Assembly: GCA_029339195.1 (NCBI GenBank)
Contig: JAPTJF010000246.1
Coordinates: forward strand, 1-64,000
Direction: 5' to 3'
Length of the DNA: 64,000 nt
DNA from: Micractinium sp. NFX-FRZ
Lineage: Eukaryota; Chlorophyta; Trebouxiophyceae; Chlorellales; Chlorellaceae
Position 1 is the first letter of the stretch, and each line of letters opens with the position of its first letter. Positions 10,501 to 22,500 of the stretch are shown here, one piece after another. Under the pieces are notes generated by a model, which did no database searches, was not told the DNA's origin, and saw only the letters and a list, made by a program, of their open reading frames with translations. The position numbers and the translations under genes were made by a program.

Positions 10501-13500
10501 CTGGCCTCACTCTGCACCCTGAAAGTAACTACGCTACTGCCTGTGCACACCCCGCCGTTCTGGCACCCAGGCCATTCATCCCATGCCCGCCCGGCGTGCG
10601 CCTCATCACACCAGCCTGCCCGCACCTGCCCTTAGCTTCAGCCCGTTGTAGTCTCAGCATGTCAGCTGGCACCGCCAGAAGATGAACTACCACAATCTTT
10701 CCTACCTACCCAGACAGGCACACGCACCCCAGATCCACCCGCCCCACCCTTGCCCTCAGCCAGCGGATGCCCACCAAGCGCACACACCAGCAAGTTTGCC
10801 CCTTGGACTAACAGTGTTGGTGTACTCCGTGCTAGTTATGAACGCTTTTCCCTCGGCGCACACACCGGCACACCGGCACACACACACACACACACAGAGA
10901 CATGTGCACAAACCGGAGCACTCGAGCCCACCCACCCTTGGCCTCTGCCAGCTCCAGCCGCAGAGTGGTCAGCTGGTGCTCCAGCCGCCGGCTCTTTGCC
11001 ACCAGAGCCGCCTCCAGCGCGCCCCGCCCACTGGGCAGCCCCGCCGCTGCCTGGGCGCTGCCAGCTGCTGCGCCGGCAGGCCCCTCGGCTGCTGCTGCTC
11101 CAGAGGATGCATCATCCTCATCTGCCGCGTAGCCGCTCACGGCTTGGAGTATGCGCATCTGCAGGCGAGGGGCCAGCAGGCAAGGGCGCGCAAGGCTGGC
11201 GGCTGAGCATAGCGCGCGGCCATGCCACCTGCCGGCACCTCAAACGAGGGTGGCCGTACATGCCGGTGCGTGGCAGGCATGCAGGCCGCCGTGCCCAACG
11301 CCTGGCCTACAACTTCTGTGCCCTTGCCCGCTACCAGTCTGGCTTCCTGCCTCGCTGCATTGGCTCCTCAAGTTGCTGCATAGCTGCCTTCAAATACATC
11401 CTCGTGACTAATGAGTTGCAGACGTGCCTGCTGCATCAGCCCCTCTACTTGCTTGCTGCGTGGCCCCGACGAAGCCTCACCGCCCCCTTGCATCCTGCGA
11501 TATGCCCACCCAAACTTGCCTGCTGCTTCAGCTCCTCCACCTGCTGCTGCGTGGGCCGGCTGCCCAGCTCCTGCTCCAGGGCAGCAGCGTGCGCCTCCTT
11601 GGCCGCCAGGCTGCCCCTCAGGCCCTCCACGCGGCCCGCCCAGGTGGCCGCCTCTGCAGGCAGGCAGGCGAGTGTGTGGGGCGGGCAGGCAGGTGGGGTG
11701 GGGCAGGGGAGCGAGGTGAAGTCGGGAGGCTGGGCAGGCGGGGAGGTGAGAGCAGACGCGGCGGGTGGGTGGGGGGAGATGAGGAGGCGAGCGGGATGGC
11801 AGGGATACAGCAGTAGTTTGGTAGCAACAAACAAGCAAGCGGGTGACGCCAGACCGGGCGGGCGCAATGCGCATGCCATGCCACACGCCCCACCTGACTC
11901 CAGCCGCTGCCTCAGCGCCGACACTTCTGACTGCAGCCGGGTGGCCAGCTCACGCTGCAGGGCGGCGCCCGGGTGGCAGGGGCAGGGCAGGAAGGAGAAA
12001 TTGAGGAGCCGCCAGCCCGTGCAGCATGGGGGTGGGCACGGTGTGGGCGGGGTGCAACAAAGCACAGGAAAGCGGGATGATGCTGCAAGAATTGCGCGCC
12101 AGGCAGCAGAGCAGTGTGCGGTACACGGACACAGCATCTTCGATTCCTAGCACCCCCAGGCTGGCACAGCAATGGTCCCAGCACGGCTCAAGCACAGCAC
12201 ACCATGACCCAAAGAACACCGTAGAACGCAGCTCAGCACCGCCAAGCTGCCCGCCCACCCACCTGCGCAACAATTCAGCATGACAGCCCCTCCCCGGCCC
12301 CACACACGTGCCCATACAGCACAGCCCAGCCCGCGCACCTGCGCGTACAGCTCTTGCCGCAGGCTCTCCTCCGTGGCACGGCTGCCGCCACCCGTGGCTG
12401 CCCCCGCCCCTGCCGCCGCCTGCCCCTCGCCTCCCCCGCCGCCGCCGCCCTGCCCCTCCTGCAGCCGCGCCAGCAGCGCCGCTTTCTCCCGCTCCAGCGT
12501 TGCCAGCCGCTGCTGGCTGCGGTCCATCTCCTCGCCCGCCCGCTCCAGTTCGCTCTGCAGCCCCGCAGCCTCCTCCTCGTTCTTGCTCTGCATGCTGCAG
12601 CAGTGCAGCCGGGGGCGAGGGGAGGGTAGGAGAGGGAAGAGTGATTAGCAGTTCTCAAAACGTGTGCTTTCACAGAGGTCGAAGCCTGCTCCTCAGTCTT
12701 GCTCTGCATGCTGCACCAGTGGCAGGGAGGGAGGGAGGGAAGGGTGAGAAACTGTGCTGGAATGTGTGATTCAACCTAAACCTTGTCCCCATTACAGGGG
12801 GGAAGCAGGAATGCATGACCATTGGAGACTGCAAGGTCGGCACGGTCTCACGGCCGTGGCAGCAGTGTTGGCAGGGCGCCCTCGCCACCACTCCACTCCA
12901 CCGCGCTCGCACCTGCACACCTGCTCCTGCCTGGCTGAGCGTGCACAGCACTCCACGGTGCTCTTTCACGTTTTCCCAAGCCCCCGTTTCCCCCCCTCTC
13001 CGACCCGCACAAGTGGCTCAGCTTTGCTGCGAGCACTGACCAACCGACTGCTTGTGTGCAAGCAACAGGCGCGCACCTGAACAGCTGGTTCTGGCTGGCC
13101 GTGTGCAGGCGGCGCATGAGCTCCATGTTTGCCTGCGCCTGGGCCAGCTCCTCGGACAGACGCTCCTCCCGCTCCCGCATCTCGCTGCAGCAAAGTGAGG
13201 TGAACACTGAGGTGAAGGCAAGCACAAAGAGTGCGCATCAGGGCGCAAAGGGCAGGGCGAGCTCCTTGGACAGCCGCTCCTCCCGCTCCCGCATCTCGCT
13301 GCAAGAGAATGACGTGAATTGCGACGTAAGACACATATCTCCACAGCACAAAGGGCAGGGCAAGCCCCGTGCTGCTCCGAGTCTTGCCAACGCTGCGCCC
13401 AGCCGCGCCCGCGCCCGCTGGCCCCGCGCCCCTGGGCTCACCTCACCACCCGCTCCTGTGCGTCTGCCTCGGCGCTCTTCTGCTGCTCCGCCAGCTGGCG

Positions 13501-16221
13501 GTCCTGCGGGGGGGCAAGGCGGGGCCAGGCATGCCGGAGAGATAGCATAAACAGGGTAGGTGTATGCGTGTGCGGGCACGACATGAAAGCTGGCGGTCCC
13601 ACGGGGGCAGGGTCCGGCATGAAGCAGTGAGCACGGCGGCGGGCAGAAGCTCGTGCAACAGGCTGGCGCTCGCTGCGCTTCCCACCCCCCGCCTCCCACC
13701 TCCTCCCCATCATCCGCCGCTTGTCCCTGCCCTCCCCAGGCCCCTGCTCCCGGCCCCACGTTCTCTTCCACCTGCACTCCCCAGTTTCCCTCCCCAAAAC
13801 TTGCCAAGTCTTCCCATCATCCCCACCCTCTCCCCCTCTCTTCCCATCATCCCCACCTTCTCCTCCAGCTGCGCCTCCAGCTCCCGCGCCTGCTCCTCCA
13901 GCTTGCGAATTGTAAAGTCCTGAGGGGCGGGGCGAGGTGGGGAGGGGAGGGGAGGGGGCACACCTGTGGTGTGAGCAGGAGAAAGAAGAGATCCCACTGC
14001 TTCGGCAGGACAGCTGCTTCAGAGAGAGCACTACGCAGTCGTCAAGTCGTTCACAGTCGTGTTATAAAGGATGAAGAGGACTCGGCACCGGCACCCCTCA
14101 TCTGGCCTAGCTCATAGGCCGCCCACCCATGCATGGAATCACTTCCCACCCCACCTGGCTCTGTAGCTGTCCCGCCCACCTACCCAGTGGTTCAGCTGTC
14201 CCATTCCCACCCCACCTGGTTCTTCAGTTCCTGGGACTCAGCTCGGAACTCAGCCAGCTCCTGCAACACACCAGGCAGGGAGGTGGGTGGGGCAAGCTGT
14301 GCTTGTTGGGATGAGCACGTGCCGGCAGCAGGCGGAAGCAGGAGCCCGCGCCATCCCTTGAGAGGGCGGCCAAGCGCCTCCTGCAGGGAACGGGGGGAGG
14401 GACTCGGGTGCAAGTGCAACCAGCCGGGCTGACTCTCTTTAACCACCATGCCCGCCATGCCTGAAACCAGCTTCTCAAACACCCCACCTGCGCCATCCTG
14501 GCTGCCTCCGCCTCCAGCTGATGTGCCGCCACCGACAACTCTGGACAACCAAACTTCAGAGGTAGCTAGCACCCCGCCCACCTGCGCCATCTTGGCTGCC
14601 TCCGCCTCCAGCTGCGCCGCGCGCGAGGCCAGCTCCAGCCCCGAGGCCAGGGCGGGGGCGGGGTCCGGGGCCTCGTACAGCTTCTGGTACAGCTCCAGGA
14701 AGGCCCCCTCGGCAGCCTTGGAGCTGCAACGGGACGGGGGGGATACGGCGGGGGTGGGTGGGCCGGGTTGGCAAGGCCGGTATGGGGACCTCAGACAGCG
14801 TAGCAGTGCGTGCTCTGCAGTGCTGGAGCGCGTGTGACATGTGAATTAACAGCGTGTGAAACGTGAACGCATGCAGGGTTGGACAGCGTAGGTGACCTTC
14901 ACATGTGAGGGAGGATGCATGAAAGGGAGCAGAGGGTGCGGTCCTGCCTCCTCCTGCCCTGCCCTGCTTCCCCTGCCCACCCTGCCCTGCACTCGCCCAT
15001 CTGTAGCCACCCGCCCACACACACGATGGCAGGCCCCTCACCGCTGCGTCAGCCTGTCCACCTCCTCCTCCTATTACCCACTCAAGGCCAACATGCTAAC
15101 TGGCTGATGCTCAACAGGACTTGCACCCTCCCTCCTCCACCCCCCTCACCGCTGGGTCAGCCTGTCCACCTCCTCCTGGTACGCCTTGAGCAGGGGGGCC
15201 ACCTCCCGTGACACCTCCTGGGGGGCGTGACGGCGGAAGTCTGGGAGGGGGAGAGATGGAGAAGGGGTGGAGCGGGGCGGGCAGGATGAGTCGGTGTGGT
15301 GGGCGGGTGAGGCGAGGGCTGACAGTGGGGCGAGGGCTCGTCACTGTGCGCCACTCTGCACGGCGGGCACGGGCACACACGGGCGCGCAGCCGGGCAGCC
15401 AAGGACGACACCACAGGTCTCCCATCCCACCCACCCACCACCATCCACCGCCATTACAACATCACACGCGCCCTCCCCCAGCCCCACATGTGGCGCCCTA
15501 CGCCAGCATCCCCACCCAACCCACCACCCCCAGCATCCCCACCCCTGTCCACCCCACCCACACAACAAGCGCCCACCTTTGGTGCGCTCTGCCAGCCCCT
15601 TGCGTGCCTTGACCGACGCCTCCTGCGCCGTGGCCACCGCCAGCCCCTGCTCGTCCAGCTTGCTGCGCAGGCCCTCCAAGTCAAATTCTGCAGCCATGGC
15701 GTGGGATGCACAAGGTGAAGGGCAGGTCAAGATACAGGGCAGGGCGGGGCGGGGCAAGTGGGTGCTTGTCATTTTGCAGCGCAGTCCGGCCAGGCAACCC
15801 CTGCAGCAGAACGTGAGCGAGTTGGGTGGTGTCGGTAGTTTGAACTTGTGTTGGTTCAGCTTGGTGCAGGTGCAGCCCTCCCGAGTTGACCTGCAGCACC
15901 CAACAAGCCAGCCGCGTTAGAACCAGGCAATGCAGACATGTCAAAGTTCAGTGTCACAATGGCGCCAGCCGTGCAGGGCAGGGACAGGCCTGCTGGCTGC
16001 TGGCGAGCAGCGGGGACAGCAGGCGGCAACGGGAGCGGCGGCGGGTCGCGTGGTGCGGGGCGGTTGCTGCCACCTCTGCAGTGAGCTTGTGGGGAGCCCC
16101 CGGCCACCAAGGGCCGCTGGCGTGCCCCTCAGCCCTACTCACCCTTCCAAAAGGACTGCACCACCGTGGGCAGCACCTCTCCGGCCGAGGCCAGGTCCTT
16201 CACCGACCGCTTCCTGTCCAT
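7528..16221 (-). CDS. CASP: CASP-type Golgi transmembrane coiled-coil protein (CUX1/CASP family)
   Basis: Nineteen exons, in coding order: 16143-16221, 15577-15687, 15150-15240, 14582-14723, 14488-14517, 14216-14260, 13857-13919, 13442-13503, 13077-13184, 12339-12594, 11894-11954, 11520-11653, 10936-11158, 10067-10371, 9439-9507, 9019-9163, 8435-8484, 8130-8242, 7528-7759. They give 772 aa with all phases consistent. CASP hallmarks appear in order: N-terminal WKEFDLEGLRSKLDEQ, then EVAPLLKAYQEEVDRL, a long central coiled coil (QLAEQQ, EMREREERL, ELATRLQSEV), the SQRDRFRARVQE block, YLQQYEQSINPFADF, a KEREARRKELPLQ basic stretch and a single C-terminal membrane segment TALFLYTLALHAVIFLILA (about residues 677-695). 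CASP proteins are tail-anchored Golgi tethers that act in intra-Golgi retrograde traffic. Two introns start with GC (11519, 9438). Several introns hold partial copies of neighbouring exons. The C-terminal tail beyond the membrane segment is not conserved. Confidence 0.93.
8891..8955 (-). repeat. Degenerate copy of the CASP NPFA exon edge
   Basis: This intronic stretch resembles the 3' part and donor of the exon ending at 9019, offset by about 118 bp. The reading LQQYKQ...GPL is a decayed version of LQQYEQSINPF. The donor is destroyed (CTGGGT instead of GTGAGG), so it is unlikely to be spliced. Confidence 0.75.
9855..10006 (-). repeat. Two tandem copies of the CASP exon 14 3' edge
   Basis: The last part of the exon ending at 10067 (encoding VEQHLATLGQELKK) recurs twice in the following intron, at offsets of about 110 and 213 bp. 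The nearer copy still reads VEQLVATLGRELKKVG. The farther one has a stop after LGQEL. Confidence 0.85.
12676..12715 (-). repeat. Copy of the CASP exon 10 5' edge
   Basis: The acceptor-proximal start of the exon at 12594 (MQSKNEEE) is repeated in the upstream intron about 116 bp away as MQSKTEEQAS. The acceptor has changed from CTGCAG to a GGTGCAG context. Confidence 0.8.
13255..13304 (-). repeat. Copy of the CASP exon 9 5' edge
   Basis: EMREREERLSKELA is encoded here, nearly identical to the start of the exon at 13184 (EMREREERLSEELA), offset about 114 bp, with a usable CAG acceptor. No donor follows in a sensible frame, so it is treated as a non-coding copy. Confidence 0.8.
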
Positions 16222-16587
16222 TTCGGGAACAATTATTCGGTCGCAGCAACACTACCCGACACTGCGGTAAAGCCCTGCCGCTCTTTGAAGCGCAGGCGAT
16301 CGCTCCTTCACTCAAGCATAGCAGAATGAGCGCCCTGCCGATCTGAACGCTTCAAGCGATGCCGTGCGTAATGATCGCAAGGGCCGCAGCTTCAGAGGAA
16401 CTAAACACCGGACCGCCAGCCTGGCGCCACGGTGCGCAATTCTGTTCTGGCTACAATTGCCGCTGTTGTTGGTCTTGGAGACCTCCGCCGATTGCGAGAC
16501 ACACCTGTAACGACCCCACGGGCCTGATAGCACTCGGAACGGCGAGGCATCACTGTAAAGCCCTGCGATCACCGCTGCCGGGCAGTC
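16222..16587. promoter_or_regulatory. Divergent promoter region, CASP / HEAT-repeat gene
   Basis: The two start codons face away from each other across 366 bp, so both promoters must lie in or near this interval. No TATA box or recognised motif was seen. It is less GC-extreme than the coding flanks. Confidence 0.55.
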
Positions 16588-19500
16588 ATGGCGCAGGCGG
16601 ACGTCGCTGCGGCATGCATGGACGATTTGTTGCCGCTGGCCGGCCACAGAGCCCACCTGGAGCGGGAGCGTGCTCTGGGCAGAATTGAGACGCTGCTGGA
16701 CGCTGCAGGTGAGGGGGTGCATGCCTGGTGCAGTGGCAGCGCAGCTGGATGCTCGCACGATCGCTGGTGTTGCCACCGCGGCACAGCTGCCGCCGGCGCC
16801 GTCCCTGCCGCCTGCCGCTGGCACTGCCGCAGCCGAGCGCCTATCCTGCAGCTGCCAACGCTGCTGCCCCCCCTCTCTATTACACGCTCCCCCCTGCACA
16901 CGCACAGACGCCTCTGGTAACAAGCAGCCAATGACAGAGGCCTGCGATGGCGCCCGCAAGCTAGTGGCGTCGGACGTGTGGGAGCAGCGGCTGGGCGGCC
17001 TGCGCCTGGCGCGCCTCGTGCTGCAGCGGCGGGAGGTGAGGCCCCCCCTGTCGTCGATGACGAGCATATCATGGCAAGACCACAGTTCCAACGCCCACCC
17101 CAGATGCAGATGTTGCTGGCTCTAGGAGGAGCTGCATGCCCCGCCCGATTGTTGGCGCTGGCAACTGTGCACGCCGAATGCCGACCATCCCACCCACATT
17201 TGCCCGTCCTGCGTGCCGGCTGGCGGCCACCTGCCTGCCTTCGCCCCTCCGCCCAGCCCCCTTTTGGCTGCATCTGCGCTCCCTCCTCACACTCCTACCC
17301 GCACCACACCACAACAGCTGTGCCAGCACTTGCGCGCGTGCCCGCCCGCCTCCCCGCAGGTGGATGAAGCACTTGCGGCCGACATGACTGCCACCTGCCA
17401 GCGGCTGCTGGAGGACACCGAGGTCCGCGTGCGCTGGGCGGTGAGTGCGCCAGCTGGCACAGCCCCCGCCCGCCCGGCTCCCTGCCTGCCTGGGTGCTGC
17501 GCCCCCGGGCTGCCTGCCTGGGCGCTGCACCTGCACCCTTGCGCCGCGCTTGCCTGTGTCTCGCCCGCCTGCCCGCCTGAGCTGGCTGCTCTGCCTCCTT
17601 CTCAGGTGCGCGCACCCGGGCCCATATCACGCCTGCCCTGCCCTGCCTCCTTCCCTACATCCCTCACCCCTCTCCCGCTCGCCCCTCCCGCCGCCGTCGC
17701 CGCCCCGGCAGGTGGGCGAGCTGCTGCGCACGCTGTGCGAGCGCCAGGGCATCGCCGTGTGGGAGGCCGTGCGCGACTGCCTGCTGGCCTCCATCCAGCG
17801 CAACTTTGACCGCGACGCCTCGGAGCCGTCGGGGCAGCTGCCGCAGCAGCAGCAGGAGGACGTGGGCTCAGGTATGTGCTCAGTGCAGCACCCACAGCAC
17901 GAGGGGGGGTCACGTGTGCACTCTGCTGGGTTGGCTGGCTGGCTTGCTGGCTGGCATGCGGGTACGAGCCGTCAGGGCAGCAGATGCCGCCGAAGCACGA
18001 CGTGGGTCCAGGCTGCGCCCGCCTGTGCACAGCGCCCACTGTTCCCACTGGTGCCGCCGCCCGTGCCGCCGCACTCCTCTGGCGCTCGCCCGTGCCACGC
18101 CGCCTGGATGACAGTGCCACCCGCTGCGCAGAAGACAGCGCATGGACGTGAGCATGCGCCTGTCTTGTGCCCACGTCCATCACCCCCTGCAGAGATTGAG
18201 GACAGCGGGCCCAACAGCGGCGGCGACTTCCTGGCCAGCCTGCTCAACCAGAGCTACCGCGTGGAGCCGCCCGGCACGGGGGAGATGCGGCACGGCACCG
18301 AGGGGTGGAAGTGCCTGGAGACGTCCTTCCGGGTGGGTGGGGTGGGTGGGTGAAGAGCCTTTTGGTGGTGATTGCTGCACTAATTTTAAAGCTGCCTGTT
18401 TTTAGGCTGTCAGTTTGGCCCAAGGGCTGGAAGTGCCTGGAGACGTCGTTTCGGGTGGGTGGGACGGTGAGGAGCCTTTATGTTGGTTTTTGCTGGAAAA
18501 CAGAGGTGTTAGGGCTGCGTTTTTGAGGCTGTGAGCTTGGGCAAGAGGGGAGAATTCGCGTAGAGATGTCGGTCAGGATGGGTGGGTGGGTGGGGTTTAT
18601 CCTAGGGGGCCTGTGGTCAAGTAGACTGGGCATGTGGACGAGTGAGCAGGCAGGCTGTCACAATTGCTGCAGGCAGGCGGAATGAGGGGCATGTGGGTTG
18701 CCACATTTTGCCTTGTGCTGCTGGGACGCAGCAGGCATCTGCGCGCTCGCAGCGCTGCGGCACAGTCGATCGCGTGCTGCGCGCCCCCCTTGCCTGCCCC
18801 CACACCCCATACCTTCCAAACCATGCCATACCATGCACCACCTCTCCCCGCCCGCAGGCGCTTCAGCACATTATGGAGGGTTGCGGCGAGGCGTTCCGCC
18901 CCCACCTGGACGACCCCCTGCGCCAGCTCATCTACCGCGCGCTGGCGCACCCCAACCGCTTCATCCGGTGCGTCCCAGCCTCTGCTTGCTTTAGAGCTCG
19001 GACGCTTTGTGTGCACGGGTTGCTGTTTCTTTGCGTGTCCGGGTGCCAGCGCGTGCACTGAGCGCTGGCACGCCCCAACCGCTTCGTCCGGTGCGTCTCG
19101 GCTTGGTGCAGAGTGCCCGCGCTTCGTAGATGCTGCTTGCTTTGGCAGGCTTGGTTGCCGGCTCGAGCACCGAGGGCCGGCACGCTGCCAGCCCCTTTCC
19201 TCCTGCAGCCCCTTTCCTCCTTCACTTTGTTGTGCTGTGCTATGCTATGCCCTGCTGCGGCGTGCTGTCTCGTGCTGTTCCCACCAAGCTGTGCACAGCG
19301 GCCTGCCACATCATCGCGGGCAGATGCTTACGTCTCATGGATGCTGCGGCCGTGCCTGTGGTCGTGCTGTGCAGGGAGGCGTGCCACTTCATCATGGGCA
19401 GCGTGTGCAAGCTGCTGGAGGGGCCGCACCTGGAGGCGCTGGCGCCCGAGATTGCGCAGAAGCTGGGGCTGGGGCTCAGGTGGGTGGTACAGAAAGGGAG

Positions 19501-22500
19501 GAATGGGATGGCAGGATGGGGCCCTGGGGGGTGGGTGGTTGGGTGGATGGTTGGGTGGATGGTTGGATGGATGGATGGATGGATGGATGGATGGATGCCT
19601 GAGTGCGCAGAAGCTGGGGCTGGAGCTCAGGTGCGGGGGGTGGAGACTGCAGCAGGGGATGAAAGTGACATGGGGCTGGTGTGTGTGGGCAGGCAGAGCT
19701 TGCTGGTGGAGGCGGGTGCAAGCAGGCAGCAGGAAGCAGGGTGTGCCAAGGCAGGGAAGCAAGCGCCTGTGCCTGCTGGTGAGGTGTGGAGCGCTCCCTT
19801 GCCACATTCGGCATGCATGGCTTCCCTGCCAACCTGCCAACCTGCCATCCCCGGCCCCTCGTCTGCTCTGCCTGCCTGCAGCGACAATTGGAGCCAAGTG
19901 CGGTTTGCGTCCTCCACTGCCACCCGCACTTTCATGCTGGTGGGTTGGTGGGCGGGTGGGAGGGGGAGAGTCAGAGTGGGTGGGAGGACGGGTGGGAGCG
20001 AGAGAGGCAAGGAAGCAGGGGGAGCCTTTGTTTGGCGGCCGGAACAGCAGAGCGGGCGATGATGGGACACCAGGCAGGAGGTGGGCGAACCAGCACTGCA
20101 GCAATGCGATTGATCACGAGTCAAACCGGGCCGCTTGCCGTTGGCTAGCTGGGTTGTAAGCATGCCAGCATGCCTCCTGCTCACCCGGTGCACACCCCCT
20201 GGCTCGGCGCCCCTGCCTTACCCTCCCCTGGCACCCCCCGCAGTGCGCGACTTCCTACCGCGAGCGCGTGTTCCCGCTGCTGGTGCCCCACATGTGCCTC
20301 AACAGGTGAGGGGGGGCATGGTCCTGCTGGCCGCCAGCCGCAGCCTGCCACCTCTGCTGCTGCCGCAGCGCTGTGCAATGTTGCGCTCCCATCCTGGAGC
20401 CTGTGCCCCTCCTCGCGCCTTGATCTGCCGCCAGCCCAGCCCAGCCCAGCCTTTCTTCATATTTTCCAACACGCTGCAGGTACTATGTTACCTGTCCTCT
20501 CACCCATTTCAACCCAGCCCCACCGTCGTACTTACTTACATCACGTAGCAGGCACTGTGCCACCCAGAGACCCTACACCCACCTTGTTCTGTCTTTTCTA
20601 CGACTCCACACCACCCTGCAGGTACTATGTTGCCGAGGGTGTGCGGCTGTACTCCCAGGAGACCTGGCGCCTGATCATGGGGGACAGCGGGCGGGAGTGG
20701 GTGGCCAAGTGCGCGCCGCAGGTAAGGCTTGGCGGGGAGAGGGTGTAGTGTTGGGCAGTGGACGGCAGGCGGGAGGGGGTGGCCAAGTACGCCCCGCAGG
20801 GGTGGCATTTGGGGTGCAGAGGCTGGCAGCACCGGGGCGCGCGCGGGTGCCCACGCCTACACTTACTTGGATCCTGACTCACACCCCTCTGCCCACCTAC
20901 CCCTGCTCGCCTCCCTGCCGCCCCCAGTTGGTTGCTTGTACTTATTCTGACTCTCGTCACATTTCTGGCCACCTGTCCCACAGCCTGCCTGCCTCCCCGT
21001 CTCCGCTGCCCCCTGCCCCACCCCCCGCAGGTGGTGTCATACTACATTGAGCAGAGCAAGGCCAACAACCATGCCGTGCGGGAGGCCGCCTGCGCATGCA
21101 TCGCCGAGCTCATGTGCAAGGCAAGGGCTGCGAGGGAGGCCCGGCTCACTTATTTGCATCCTGCGTGCTGCGCTGTGCTGCATGTCATCGTGAGCTGCTG
21201 GGCAGTGAGGTACTTCACTTTGAGGAACGTGCACCCCTGGGTGCCCAGTACCCTGAAGCCCACTTTACGATCCAACTCCAAGCCCCTGGCCACGTGCTGT
21301 GCCAATGCCTGCCGCAAGCATCCCCCGCCGCATCGGCTTTGCACGCCCTCTTCTTCGTTCACCCAGCCGCTTGTTCGCCCACCCCACACACACCGCGAAG
21401 CGTTGACCACAGCGGCAGCTGGCCCCCCAGTGCACTCCTTTGCTCCTCGTGCCCTTGCCCCCATCGACATGCTCCTCTGCCCTTCCCTTCCCTTAATCCC
21501 CCTTGATCCCTCACCCCCCGCCACCAACTGCAGGTGGACAAGGCCGCAGTGTCTCCCTTTGTGCCTCGCCTGCTACGCGCCCTGGTCATGTGCTTCAAGG
21601 ACGCCAGCTGGCCGGTAAGGTGGCGGGGGATGAGGTGGGGTGGTGCTGGCTACTGACGCATGTCGCACTGTTTGCAACCCAATTGCCTGCTGCCTGACGT
21701 ATCTGCGCCCGTGCTTGTTCTTGCGCCACCGCATGCAACCAACGGCATGCCCACCCCGCATGCCCCGTCTCGCTCCCGCAGGTGCGCGACGCCGCCTGCC
21801 TGGCGTGCGGCCGCTGCGTGACCGCCTTCCCGGACGAGTCGCGGGAGGTGCTGGAGGTGAGCTGGATGCGGGCTGGGTTGGGGTACATGGCGGGCTGGGT
21901 TCTGTTCTGTGTGGTCTGCCGTGGGAGCAGGGGCGCGTGCTGTGCTGTGCGCTAGAGGGCGTGTGCACACGGGGTTCTTACAGGTGCTTCACCAGCGGGC
22001 CGCTGCATGCCGCATGGGTTGTGCCTGCCGGTGCGCCGCTCTCACTTGGGCGCTGTGCCTTTGCGCCCTGTGCAGCCCTGCTCACTGTCTGCTTCCCGCA
22101 CGCCCTGCAGGCAGGCCATCCTCTCCCCCTTTCCACCCTCGCTTCCCACTCTCCTCCATATGCCCCTTCTGCTGGAGGAGCATTTGGCAGGAGCTCTACT
22201 CCCTATTGCTTGCCTACCTGCGCATTTAGAAAAGCCCGTGCCCCCTTCTGCTGCGCTGCAGGAGCTGTACTCCCTGTGGTTGCCCTCCCTGCCCACTTAA
22301 CTAAACCATGCCCCTCCCACTGCAGGAGCTCTGCTCCCTGTGGTTTGCCCACCTGCCCACCCAAGTATATCACACGCCCTCCCACTGCAGGAGCTCTACT
22401 CCCTGTGGTTTGCCCACCTGCAAGACAACATCTACTCGGTGCGGGAGGACTCGGCGGTGGCGCTGGGCAACGCAGGTGGGGCGCCGGCAACGCAGCGTGT

